48,469 nt of DNA from Lachnospiraceae bacterium (GTDB taxonomy: Bacteria; Bacillota; Clostridia; Lachnospirales; Lachnospiraceae), in NCBI GenBank assembly GCA_022796475.1, contig JAAWIS010000020.1, positions 1-48,469 on the forward strand, in the 5' to 3' direction. This document shows positions 40,888-48,469 of this stretch, one piece after another (within the stretch, counting starts at the first letter, position 1; every line of letters starts with the position of its first letter). The notes under the pieces were generated by a model. It saw only the letters and a list, made by a program, of their open reading frames with translations, had not been told where the DNA came from and did no database searches. The position numbers and the translations under genes were made by a program.

Positions 40888-43005
40888 TTAATCTTTCCAG
40901 CGCATATCCCTATACTTTCGAATCCAATCTGGATCTTGATAGCTGTCTTCTAACATCTGGCAGCCATAGCACAGATCATCTGCCATTTCCAGAATTACAT
41001 CTTCCAGCTCTAAATTATGTTTCCATTTCCTGTCGATTCTGTCATAGCCCAGCAGCGCGCCAAGAATATTTCCAGTGACTGCCCCTGTGGAATCGCTGTC
41101 GCCCTTATGGTTTACGGCTGCAATAATTCCGGCAGAGAAGTCATCCTGATACCGAAGGGAGCAATAAATTCCGATTCCCAGTGTTTCTTCCGCAACCCAG
41201 CCCTCTCCAATCTGGTGTATATTATCCAAATCGCTCTCCCCATTTTCTGATAAACCTACTGCCAGGCTGATTATATCTGTCAATTCTTTCAGATGCTTGT
41301 CGCCAGAAAAAAGTTCAGTTATCGTATCTCTCGCCTCCAGCACAATTTCTTTCAGTGTCTGTTTCTGCTTCGGATAAACAAGACGGCTGATAATATGAAC
41401 CAGGACAGCAGCAGGCATATATCCAAGAGAGTGCCCATGTGTGATTGCAGCAATCTGGGCGCCCTGGCGATCAAGCTCTTTTATAGAAACAAATGGATCT
41501 TGTTGGAATGCAATTGGCGCAACACGCATAATGCCTCCACAGCCTTTACTGGCATTCTGGGGATTATCAATAAAATTTCCATCGCTGTTGCGCCTATTTT
41601 TCTGCTCACAGAGCGCAGACAGGCAGGTATTTCCGGGAGCCCTCAAGCAATACAATTCCGGAACATCTAAAAGCCATGAAATGCATCCCTTTCCATACCC
41701 CCTGGGCCGTTTCCTGCTCTCTTCAAACGTCACCTCCTGTGTCAGCAGCCAATCCTGATAAGACATGGCAACATCGCTGCTGGCAGCGCCTTTGATGCCT
41801 TCCATCACTTGTCTGGTTTTAGCTGCCAAAAGCCCATTTGCTGTAAACAGGGTCATCTGAGTATCATCCGAAATCAACGCCTTTCCGCTTTCAGGGTCAA
41901 GTTCATAATCTTGTATGCCATTTTTTCCAAATTGGGAAAAAATCTGTTTTTCACTGAAAAATTCCACCGGATAGCCAAGAGAATCCCCCGCTGCACCGCC
42001 AAACAGACTTCCTCTGATTCGGTCAAACTGACTATCTGTTTCTCTGATTTTTTCTATTGTCACTTCATGATCTCTTTGATTTTCTTCTCTATAAAAGCTG
42101 CCAGAAGCAAAATTCCGGTAGAATTCGTTTAAGTTATATTGTCCGGCTGTTCGGTCAAGGACGGCGAAATCAATCTGTCGGAAACAATCATTCCCCCTCA
42201 GGCCATAGAAGCTCATTTCTTTAAAAGCTTTGTAAAACAAATCTGAAATCACGCGGGCATCATTTCCAAACGCACCACATCCCCATGCACCAAGAATCAG
42301 GTACTGATAGCCAAAATAAGCGGCGCATTTCAGCATCTTTGTAATTCGTCCAAAGAGCATATCCTGGTATTTTTCTTCGCTCATCCCTTCTTTTCCATAA
42401 GTAACCATAGGTGCCCCACAGGTTAGAACTGCCACAATCACCGTTTCCGAAAGAAGATTGCCCTTCTCATCCTGAAGGATTTCCACCTGGGGAGAAAAAA
42501 TCATTGCATCTGATCCCATATATGTGTTTCGCCCTCTATTGTATCTATAATAGTCTGCGGCGCTCCTGCTCTCTAATGACCGCAAAAGAGAACTTTTTCT
42601 GCACAAATCTTCCTCCTGTGCCCTTGCTCCCCATCGGACACCGCCTCCTGGGTTCACAGGATTGGCAAAGTTCAGAACTAATACCGGCTTTGCATCTTTC
42701 TCAAAAGAAAATCCAAACCTTTCATACTGACGCCTTGCAGCGGTAAATGAATCTATATTTTCACAGCTAAAGCCACATCGCCCTGTCGCACTGGCTTTCT
42801 TAAAATCCCTGGAGCGGGAATGAATGTTCCGGCACGCCCTGAGGCTGCATATATCCTGCACATCTTCCGGAAGCAGGACACAGGCCTTTTCCATCTCTTC
42901 TTTCGACAGCTTCAGCTTAATGGTTGTTCCATTCATCGTGTAGCTGCCCTGTTCTAAAATCTGCAAGGTTTCCTGCAGTATTTCTGTAGCATGATTTTTG
43001 TTCAT
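40888..43005 (-). CDS. fused PARG-signature (TIGR02452/DUF2263) and ADP-ribosylglycohydrolase protein
   Basis: A 705-residue soluble protein joining two unrelated ADP-ribose hydrolase folds. The N-terminal part (about 1-295) is a TIGR02452-type macro-like domain with LNFANPVNPGGGVRWGARAQ. The canonical PARG motif GGG-X7-QEE is at Gly120-Glu132, and GAWGCGAFGND is at 239-249. The C-terminal part (about 327-690) is a DraG/ARH domain: RGSLFGGAAGDSLGYPVEF, metal-binding SDDTQM (379-384), GCGGIMRVAPIA, ITHGHSLGYMPA, and metal-binding GDSDSTGAVTGN (635-646). All expected catalytic residues are present. The likely role is removal of ADP-ribose from proteins or nucleic acids, or free ADP-ribose metabolism. 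The start has AAAGGA upstream. No ADP-ribosyltransferase is adjacent. Confidence 0.9.
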   Translation of the reverse strand: MNKNHATEILQETLQILEQGSYTMNGTTIKLKLSKEEMEKACVLLPEDVQDICSLRACRNIHSRSRDFKKASATGRCGFSCENIDSFTAARRQYERFGFSFEKDAKPVLVLNFANPVNPGGGVRWGARAQEEDLCRKSSLLRSLESRSAADYYRYNRGRNTYMGSDAMIFSPQVEILQDEKGNLLSETVIVAVLTCGAPMVTYGKEGMSEEKYQDMLFGRITKMLKCAAYFGYQYLILGAWGCGAFGNDARVISDLFYKAFKEMSFYGLRGNDCFRQIDFAVLDRTAGQYNLNEFYRNFASGSFYREENQRDHEVTIEKIRETDSQFDRIRGSLFGGAAGDSLGYPVEFFSEKQIFSQFGKNGIQDYELDPESGKALISDDTQMTLFTANGLLAAKTRQVMEGIKGAASSDVAMSYQDWLLTQEVTFEESRKRPRGYGKGCISWLLDVPELYCLRAPGNTCLSALCEQKNRRNSDGNFIDNPQNASKGCGGIMRVAPIAFQQDPFVSIKELDRQGAQIAAITHGHSLGYMPAAVLVHIISRLVYPKQKQTLKEIVLEARDTITELFSGDKHLKELTDIISLAVGLSENGESDLDNIHQIGEGWVAEETLGIGIYCSLRYQDDFSAGIIAAVNHKGDSDSTGAVTGNILGALLGYDRIDRKWKHNLELEDVILEMADDLCYGCQMLEDSYQDPDWIRKYRDMRWKD

Positions 43006-43216
43006 GGGGGATTCCTTTCTTGTTTTTATTATAGCCTCCGCAAATTTCCAAATCAGAATTAACTACTGAAAAATGCTTAAACAGTACCATTGTATCTATA
43101 ATTTACATGATATTTATCTGCATGTCCACACAATATTTCACCCACAAGAACTTTCTTCATCTGGCCTTCTCCCGGAAATCTTTCATTAACAGAAAATCTT
43201 AGCCAAATTTAACATA

Positions 43217-44383
43217 TTACTTATATCCGAATTTAGTCATTTTTCTAACTATACTCATATTTTTTATCCATATCTTTATTTTTCTTTTTTTTGATATAGG
43301 CGTATACTTTTTTTCTAACTTATCAAAGGACATTTTACTCATATCTTTATAGAATTCACTTCTTTTTTGTGGTTGGTAAACCGAACTGTATTCTGCAGGA
43401 TTCTCAGCTACACTCACAGCATAATTGCAAGGTTTGCACAATGCTTCTGCTCTTATTTTATCTACCAGATTTTCTCCTTTTTCTGTTCTGGAGATCACAA
43501 GTGATGTACCTAATCCATCATTCATTTCTGGAACAGCACGTTCAATTCCCCAAAAATCACCTATTGTCAAATCTGATTTTTTACTATTTTTTGCTTTACA
43601 TTTATAGCATGATGGCCTTAAGCTATAATTTTTTAAAAACATTATCATATACGGGTGAAATCCCATTGGAATATAATACCGTCTTCCTTTAAATTGTTCT
43701 TCTACTCCATAATCTTTCCAATCATAAATTTTACTGCGAAAATTTACATTTATAATTTTCTTTCCCATTCTTTTTTGAGTAAAAGCAACATATTTTTTCC
43801 ATAATTTAGGTGATGGTACTCCATGACATATTACATCAACACATATCAAATTATCATAACTCTTATGTAAATATTTTACTAATCCATTAACTTGACAAGC
43901 AGTCCCAGAAAATAAAACAAGTTTTCCTTCTTCCAAATTTTTATAAATTTCCTTATATATTGTATTCATATAGCTTTGTAAGTATTTTGAACCACGCAGT
44001 TTTAGCAGCTCATGCTCACTTGTTGCTTTTCCCACAAATGCCCCTGTACAGTCCTCATTCATTTGTGTCCCATAAACAACCCCATCTCTCCTTAAAACAT
44101 ATTGTGCAAGCAAAGAAAAAACCGCACCAGAAGAACTATTTTTCCTAAGTTGTGTATTTTTAGCTGCACATGCATACGCATTAATAACTTTATTAGTTGT
44201 TTTAATTTCTTTACCAAACGGACATACTTTATCACAAACATTACAATTAATACAGCTATTAGAGTCTACTATAGGGTATAAAAATCCTTCATCATCTTCT
44301 ATCATACTAATGCACTGCTTTGGACATACATTTTGGCAAGCACCGCATCCACAACAATTTACTTTTTCTTTTATTGTTATCAT
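43217..44383 (-). CDS. coenzyme F420 hydrogenase/dehydrogenase beta-subunit family protein
   Basis: A 388-residue iron-sulfur flavoprotein-like enzyme. An N-terminal two-[4Fe-4S] ferredoxin region has Cys10/13/16/20 and Cys44/47/50/54. The FrhB N- and C-terminal domains follow (RKNSSSGAVFSLLAQYVL, then LFSGTACQVNGLVKYL, DVICHGVPSPKLWKKY, and KSDLTIGDFWGIE). Despite the name, homologues beside polysaccharide pyruvyl transferases in Clostridia and Bacteroides are thought to serve polysaccharide modification. Start 44383 has AAGGAA eight bases upstream, whereas eight extra codons upstream lack support. Last gene of the AT-rich surface polysaccharide cluster. Confidence 0.9.
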   Translation of the reverse strand: MITIKEKVNCCGCGACQNVCPKQCISMIEDDEGFLYPIVDSNSCINCNVCDKVCPFGKEIKTTNKVINAYACAAKNTQLRKNSSSGAVFSLLAQYVLRRDGVVYGTQMNEDCTGAFVGKATSEHELLKLRGSKYLQSYMNTIYKEIYKNLEEGKLVLFSGTACQVNGLVKYLHKSYDNLICVDVICHGVPSPKLWKKYVAFTQKRMGKKIINVNFRSKIYDWKDYGVEEQFKGRRYYIPMGFHPYMIMFLKNYSLRPSCYKCKAKNSKKSDLTIGDFWGIERAVPEMNDGLGTSLVISRTEKGENLVDKIRAEALCKPCNYAVSVAENPAEYSSVYQPQKRSEFYKDMSKMSFDKLEKKYTPISKKRKIKIWIKNMSIVRKMTKFGYK

Positions 44384-44442
44384 TCTTACTTTCCTTAAAA
44401 TTTTCACGCCTATAAATTCTGAATTTTGCGTTACTTATTCTT

Positions 44443-45942
44443 CTACTTTTTTAACAAATTTCTGATAATATTTCTTTCATCCTCGTTCATTCCCCAAATC
44501 CATAAAAACGAAACAAACAGAATCACATAAATAACCCCTTGAATAATCCAGAGCCGTAAATTATGAATAGGAAACATATAGCTTAAAACAATTGATATTA
44601 TTATTGGAATCATAAATGATGGAATTATCCTAATTATTTGTTTCCAAAAATAAATAATATCCAAATGAATCTTAGCATCATAATACCAGTTCATAAAAAT
44701 CACATTTCCTATTATCAATGAAATCGAAGTTCCTAATGCCGCTCCCAGTGCCCCTAACTTTAATATGAATGGAATACTCAAAAAAATATTTCCTATTGCT
44801 ATAAAAAAATATACGATCGAACGTGCTTTATGCATATTCTTTGCACGTTGTATTTCTATTCCTATGTTTTGTATCAGCGGAACTGTTACTGGCAGCATCA
44901 GAGCAATTGAAACATAGTATGACTGCTCATATCCCTCTCCTGCCCATAAATGAATAAAAAATTTTCCAAATAATATAAAACCTGATAGAATGAATGAAAG
45001 AATCATAAACTGTATTCTTCCGACTTTCGTAAACAATAACGTTAACTCTCTATCACTATTTGAATTTACTACAATATGGTTAACCCTGGGTATAAATACA
45101 TTCGATACTGATATGGATAATTCTAAATACAATGTATTTATTTGTGCTCCCACTCCATAAACTGCAACAATAGCAGTTCCAGTCAGTCTTCCCAGCAAAA
45201 ATTTATCAACACTCCAATTAATTTGATCAACTATCATATTGATAAAAATTAAGGATGTAAAAAGCCACATTGTTTTTAACAGCCTAAAATCAAAATTTCT
45301 GAAAGCAAATCTCGCATGCAGTTTTTTTACGCAATACCATATGCTAACCATCATTTTTGCAACAGTTAAACCAGTAGTTACCATAACCATTGCTACTGAT
45401 CCATATCCCAAAATAAGAAGCGGTAATGTAATAAATGGATTTAGTAAATTCTGTAACACTACGATTAACTTTTGAAAGAAAAACTGTTCATTAGCAGCCA
45501 TTATCGAATCAAAAACACTACATGGAAAGGTCATAGCCAAATTAATAACCATAAGAAACATAAGGAACTTCGCTGTTTCGTACTCTTGAGATGATAATCC
45601 ATTTCCAAAAATATTTTTAATATTTATTACCATTACATTTCCGCATATTAAGCAAATAATACCTATAACCAAGAAGATCGATAGAAACATACCATTAAAG
45701 GATTCTAATCTCTCTTCATTTTGTTCTTTCTTAATTTGAGCATAAAACTTCATATATGAGCTTGAAAAGCCAAGACTTAATAAACTTAAATATGAAACTA
45801 CAGAATATACAAGCTGGTACAGCCCATATTCATTTTGCCCCAGCAGCCTTAACATAATGGGAGTATAAAGGATTCCGGATATAATATGAACAAATTGCGA
45901 TACATAGGATAAAATGACTCCTATTTTTCTCTGATTTCTCAC
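44443..45942 (-). CDS. polysaccharide flippase (Wzx-like, MATE/MOP superfamily)
   Basis: A 499-residue integral membrane protein with about fourteen hydrophobic segments. It starts RKIGVILSYVSQFVHIISGI, followed by YGLYQLVYSVVSYLSLLSLG, the family's typical N-terminus. It would flip undecaprenyl-linked repeat units across the membrane. The start is GTG (45942) with AGGAGG eight bases upstream; it begins 3 bp after the pyruvyl transferase stop, so the genes are coupled. Its presence implies a Wzx/Wzy-type polymer; no polymerase lies in the visible part of the cluster. Confidence 0.93.
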   Translation of the reverse strand: MRNQRKIGVILSYVSQFVHIISGILYTPIMLRLLGQNEYGLYQLVYSVVSYLSLLSLGFSSSYMKFYAQIKKEQNEERLESFNGMFLSIFLVIGIICLICGNVMVINIKNIFGNGLSSQEYETAKFLMFLMVINLAMTFPCSVFDSIMAANEQFFFQKLIVVLQNLLNPFITLPLLILGYGSVAMVMVTTGLTVAKMMVSIWYCVKKLHARFAFRNFDFRLLKTMWLFTSLIFINMIVDQINWSVDKFLLGRLTGTAIVAVYGVGAQINTLYLELSISVSNVFIPRVNHIVVNSNSDRELTLLFTKVGRIQFMILSFILSGFILFGKFFIHLWAGEGYEQSYYVSIALMLPVTVPLIQNIGIEIQRAKNMHKARSIVYFFIAIGNIFLSIPFILKLGALGAALGTSISLIIGNVIFMNWYYDAKIHLDIIYFWKQIIRIIPSFMIPIIISIVLSYMFPIHNLRLWIIQGVIYVILFVSFLWIWGMNEDERNIIRNLLKK

Positions 45943-45945
45943 ACT

Positions 45946-47058
45946 CTATTCCTCCTGTACCGCCTGCTTAACATATGCATATAGTTTATTTCTCTCCACT
46001 TCTAAAATACGATTGGCTTCTCTAAAATCGGTTAAAAAAATATTACTATCTTCAATTGTTGAAGAAAATCTATTATTCAAATGAAACTTATTTAATAATG
46101 TAACAACTCTGTCTGTCATATTCGCCCGGTAATCTTGACGTTCATAGCAAATAAAGTTAATGTTAAATAAAATAGAAAAGACACAGCCATGAAAAGAATT
46201 CGTGCAAATTAATCTTGCCCGCTTTACTAAATATATAAATTCACATGGTCCCACTGCATAATACTGTGGATAATTATCTTTATCATAAATATTAATGATT
46301 GGAAGTCCTGTTTCTCTGCTAATCTTACTAATTTCTCTAATTATGTTCATATTTTCGTTGCCTAATAAATAAACCATAATAAACTTATCTGGCAATTCAA
46401 AATCTGGTTTTACTGAAATATCCAGCCATTCCTTTTGCATCAGCGCCATTGTCGGATCAGACAAAGTTACCACCTGTCTGCCTGTTAATTCTTGAATCAA
46501 TTTTGAACCACTATCTTCTCTACATGATAACAGTGAAAACTGTTTAAGTTCACTTTTAAATAAATTTTCATATTTACCGGGTATTTCTATTCTCCCAATA
46601 CTTGGCGCGATACAAATCCTTTGTTCGGGATCCGAAAATGAAAGTAAAAAATATCTCATTTCATCTACAGTATCCGTCCAATTTCTCCATACTTGATCAC
46701 TTCCAACAGAAAAAAAATGATATTGTTTTTTTAGATCAATTGGTATTTTATTAAAACTAATTTGTTCTGCTAAATTCAAAAATCTATTTGAAAATTCTGC
46801 AATTTTTTCGATTCTTTTTTTATCAAGAATATACTTGTCGATTCTTTTATTTCTTATTCCTAATTTAACCATAATTTCCTTAAGGAATATTTTTAGCTGC
46901 TGCTTAGAGGCACCTGTAGCTTCCAATTCATTAAGCGCATAATAAATCGTATATGACTCTAAATTTAAATTTCTATAAATTCGCTCAACTGCATAATTCT
47001 GAAGCTTATTTCCGATATTATAATTACCATATAAGGTTACAATACCTATCTTTTTCAT
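45946..47058 (-). CDS. polysaccharide pyruvyl transferase family protein
   Basis: A 370-residue protein of the PF04230 family, which transfers pyruvate from PEP to form a ketal on sugars. The opening KKIGIVTLYGNYNIGNKLQN, the central FFSVGSDQVWRNW (family SD.VW motif), CREDSGSKLIQELTGR, VVTLSDPTMAL and late CTNSFHGCVFSILFN with the conserved Ser-Phe-His-Gly are all visible. GAGG lies 11 bases before the ATG. With the flippase and FrhB-like protein it forms a common surface-polysaccharide decoration unit. Some members lack proven pyruvyl transfer, so the exact reaction is inferred. Confidence 0.92.
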   Translation of the reverse strand: MKKIGIVTLYGNYNIGNKLQNYAVERIYRNLNLESYTIYYALNELEATGASKQQLKIFLKEIMVKLGIRNKRIDKYILDKKRIEKIAEFSNRFLNLAEQISFNKIPIDLKKQYHFFSVGSDQVWRNWTDTVDEMRYFLLSFSDPEQRICIAPSIGRIEIPGKYENLFKSELKQFSLLSCREDSGSKLIQELTGRQVVTLSDPTMALMQKEWLDISVKPDFELPDKFIMVYLLGNENMNIIREISKISRETGLPIINIYDKDNYPQYYAVGPCEFIYLVKRARLICTNSFHGCVFSILFNINFICYERQDYRANMTDRVVTLLNKFHLNNRFSSTIEDSNIFLTDFREANRILEVERNKLYAYVKQAVQEE

Positions 47059-47164
47059 TCTTGTTTAACCTCATTTTTTAAATTTTACTCATATTCTGCA
47101 TTTGTTACATTGGAATATTTTCTTGTAATAAATAATGGCTGTAAATATTTCAAACATAATATTA

Positions 47165-48397
47165 CTAATACAGTGCCACATCACTGAAAACAAATTTTGA
47201 CTCAGGGCTTCCTGTATTATCAAAATAACCGCCATTAAAAATCATTGTTGCTTTTCCATTAACCTTGGATATATCAATCAAGTATTGGTGCCATTCCTCA
47301 TCCAAGTCGTGATAACTTGTTCTACATTCTCCAACAACACATCCTTCTTCGTCATAAACATATACGCTTAATTGGCCATGATCCATAATCTTTTTCCCGT
47401 AAAACACAAGATATTTGTACGGAGATGCATCCTCTATATCACATTTAAAGCCAATATATTCCTTATCCTTCAAATACTGGCTTACTAAAATATCGCTTTC
47501 ACAGGGCCTTTTTAAACTGCCCTGGCACACAATTCCAATATTACCGTTATGCTGTTCTGTCCTTATCTCTGCTTTAGACATTTCGATTAAATTTTGATCG
47601 CTCAGATCCAAATGTAGCGGCATAACCCCTCCATTCAATTCTTTGTTAAGCAGAGCAGCCGCATAGTAATCATTTTCATAATCTTCCTGAGTATTTAATA
47701 CAGTATAGTCGTATGTTGAATAAAATCTTAACTCATCATCAAGATATTGTTGATAATTCTCTGAAGTAAGTAATCCTTTTCCTTCTCGCATATAATTAAG
47801 TAGTAAACTATTGATCCATTCTCCATAATGTATAAAATCTTTATAATTATTCAGATTTGTTGTGATGTCTGTAAGGCAATTAAATGAATAAAGTTTTATA
47901 TTGTTATACTTTAATAACTCTTCAATAATGATCCTTTCTGCTTCTATCTGTTTGTTTAGCGTTCCATCAATTAATAATGATTGCCACCATGCAGCACTAT
48001 ACGGAGTAAAAAAATAATAAAAATCCACATCCGGATATTTGTCTGCCAGAAATGTAACATTTTGTCCAATATTTTCTAATATCGTATTGATCTCTTTTTG
48101 TGTCAACTCAATTGGTAAAGCTGGTTTTCGTGCCGTTATTCCCTCCGGAAATAAAGTATTTTTTCCAAAAGTATAGTCATCCATCCAATTTGAATAATCA
48201 TCAAACGATAAGATTCCACCTTGAAAAGCGGGATTATCATTTTCTTTTTCCATTGGATACACTCTTGAAAATATAACATCCCGGTTAAATACATATTGGA
48301 CATCATTAAAAATATTGTTGTCATACAGATATGTTGGATAAGTTCCCAAATCTTCTCTCATTTGATCTTTATCGGCATAAAACTTATTCATGTCCAA
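47165..48397 (-). CDS. 5'-truncated SGNH/DltD-like protein with a C-terminal beta domain
   Basis: About 410 residues remain. The apparent TTG start at 48397 lies inside the terminal inverted repeat, so the true N-terminus, probably a membrane anchor, is missing. The central region VDFYYFFTPYSAAWWQSLL, then IKLYSFNCLTDITTNLNNYK and DFIHYGEWIN, resembles an SGNH-type hydrolase core whose Asp-x-x-His pair would be in KDFIHYG. Residues from about 295 form a beta-sandwich-like domain ending SKFVFSDVALY. Such proteins occur in polysaccharide clusters as O-acyl-transfer or esterase partners. The assignment is by general resemblance only. Confidence 0.6.
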   Translation of the reverse strand: MDMNKFYADKDQMREDLGTYPTYLYDNNIFNDVQYVFNRDVIFSRVYPMEKENDNPAFQGGILSFDDYSNWMDDYTFGKNTLFPEGITARKPALPIELTQKEINTILENIGQNVTFLADKYPDVDFYYFFTPYSAAWWQSLLIDGTLNKQIEAERIIIEELLKYNNIKLYSFNCLTDITTNLNNYKDFIHYGEWINSLLLNYMREGKGLLTSENYQQYLDDELRFYSTYDYTVLNTQEDYENDYYAAALLNKELNGGVMPLHLDLSDQNLIEMSKAEIRTEQHNGNIGIVCQGSLKRPCESDILVSQYLKDKEYIGFKCDIEDASPYKYLVFYGKKIMDHGQLSVYVYDEEGCVVGECRTSYHDLDEEWHQYLIDISKVNGKATMIFNGGYFDNTGSPESKFVFSDVALY

Positions 48398-48469
48398 TAT
48401 GTATTTAACCGGGATGTTATATTTTCAAGAGTGTATCCAATGGAAAAAGAAAATGATAATCCCGCTTTT
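48224..48469. repeat. 80-bp perfect inverted repeat at the right end of the window
   Basis: Bases 48390-48469 are the exact reverse complement of 48224-48303, with an 86-bp spacer. The distal arm runs to the very last base of the window, and the pairing breaks exactly at 48304/48389. Confidence 0.95.

Noticed and set aside
1-48469. tRNA, rRNA, tmRNA, CRISPR array, prophage or complete insertion sequence
   Set aside because: No cloverleaf with a GGTTCGAATCC-type arm, no regularly spaced repeats, and no transposase, integrase or phage structural gene was seen on reading both strands.

Overview
The window reads as chromosomal DNA of a spore-forming, low-GC Gram-positive anaerobe of the class Clostridia, most likely Lachnospiraceae. 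Evidence: strong AGGAGG-type ribosome binding sites, the IreB-RuvX-DUF1292 gene order, RNase J, pyruvate phosphate dikinase, a single-chain glycyl-tRNA synthetase, CotF-like spore coat proteins and a BceABRS-type peptide-resistance module. No rRNA, tRNA, CRISPR array, prophage or complete insertion sequence was seen. The right edge carries an 80-bp perfect inverted copy of nearby sequence, which suggests a contig end.

Region 1 (1-23.5 kb, almost all minus strand) is housekeeping. Read in transcription order within each block, it holds: a large M16C peptidase, era and recO; a lipoprotein, glyS and ppdK; the operon ireB / ruvX / DUF1292 / RNase J / a shortened MltG-like protein / trmR / a U32 protein (trhP-like), followed by a YdcF-family protein; mtaB, divergent from a lone HPr-like gene on the plus strand; and prmA / rsmE / cysteine desulfurase / thiI. 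RNA and ribosome modification is a strong theme: ms2t6A37 (mtaB), s4U8 (thiI plus desulfurase), ho5U/mo5U34 (trhP, trmR), m3U1498 (rsmE) and L11 methylation (prmA).

Region 2 (23.5-28 kb, plus strand) starts with an 830-bp intergenic block full of hairpins and two promoters ahead of citrate synthase. It continues with two small CotF-like coat proteins, a small basic coiled-coil protein with a near-consensus promoter, and a MerR regulator fused to a SAM methyltransferase. The regulator lies directly upstream of a promoter with a 19-bp spacer containing a 21-bp dyad, the classic MerR architecture. That promoter faces the dTDP-L-rhamnose operon rfbA-rfbB-rfbD-rfbC (28.2-31.8 kb).

Region 3 (32-39.3 kb) holds a BceA/BceB-like ABC transporter with its response regulator and intramembrane-sensing kinase, a convergent unknown membrane protein with an internal duplication, and a pair of half-size chromate transporters.

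Region 4 (39.4-48.5 kb) is accessory. It has a 5'-truncated type I restriction specificity gene ending inside an IS200/IS605-like hairpin, a C-terminal phosphoesterase fragment, and a 705-residue protein joining a PARG-signature macro-like domain to an ADP-ribosylglycohydrolase domain. It ends in a strikingly AT-rich cell-surface polysaccharide cluster: F420H2-dehydrogenase-beta-like protein, flippase, polysaccharide pyruvyl transferase and a truncated SGNH-like protein. The fused double ADP-ribosyl hydrolase and the MerR-methyltransferase/rfb arrangement are the two most promising leads.
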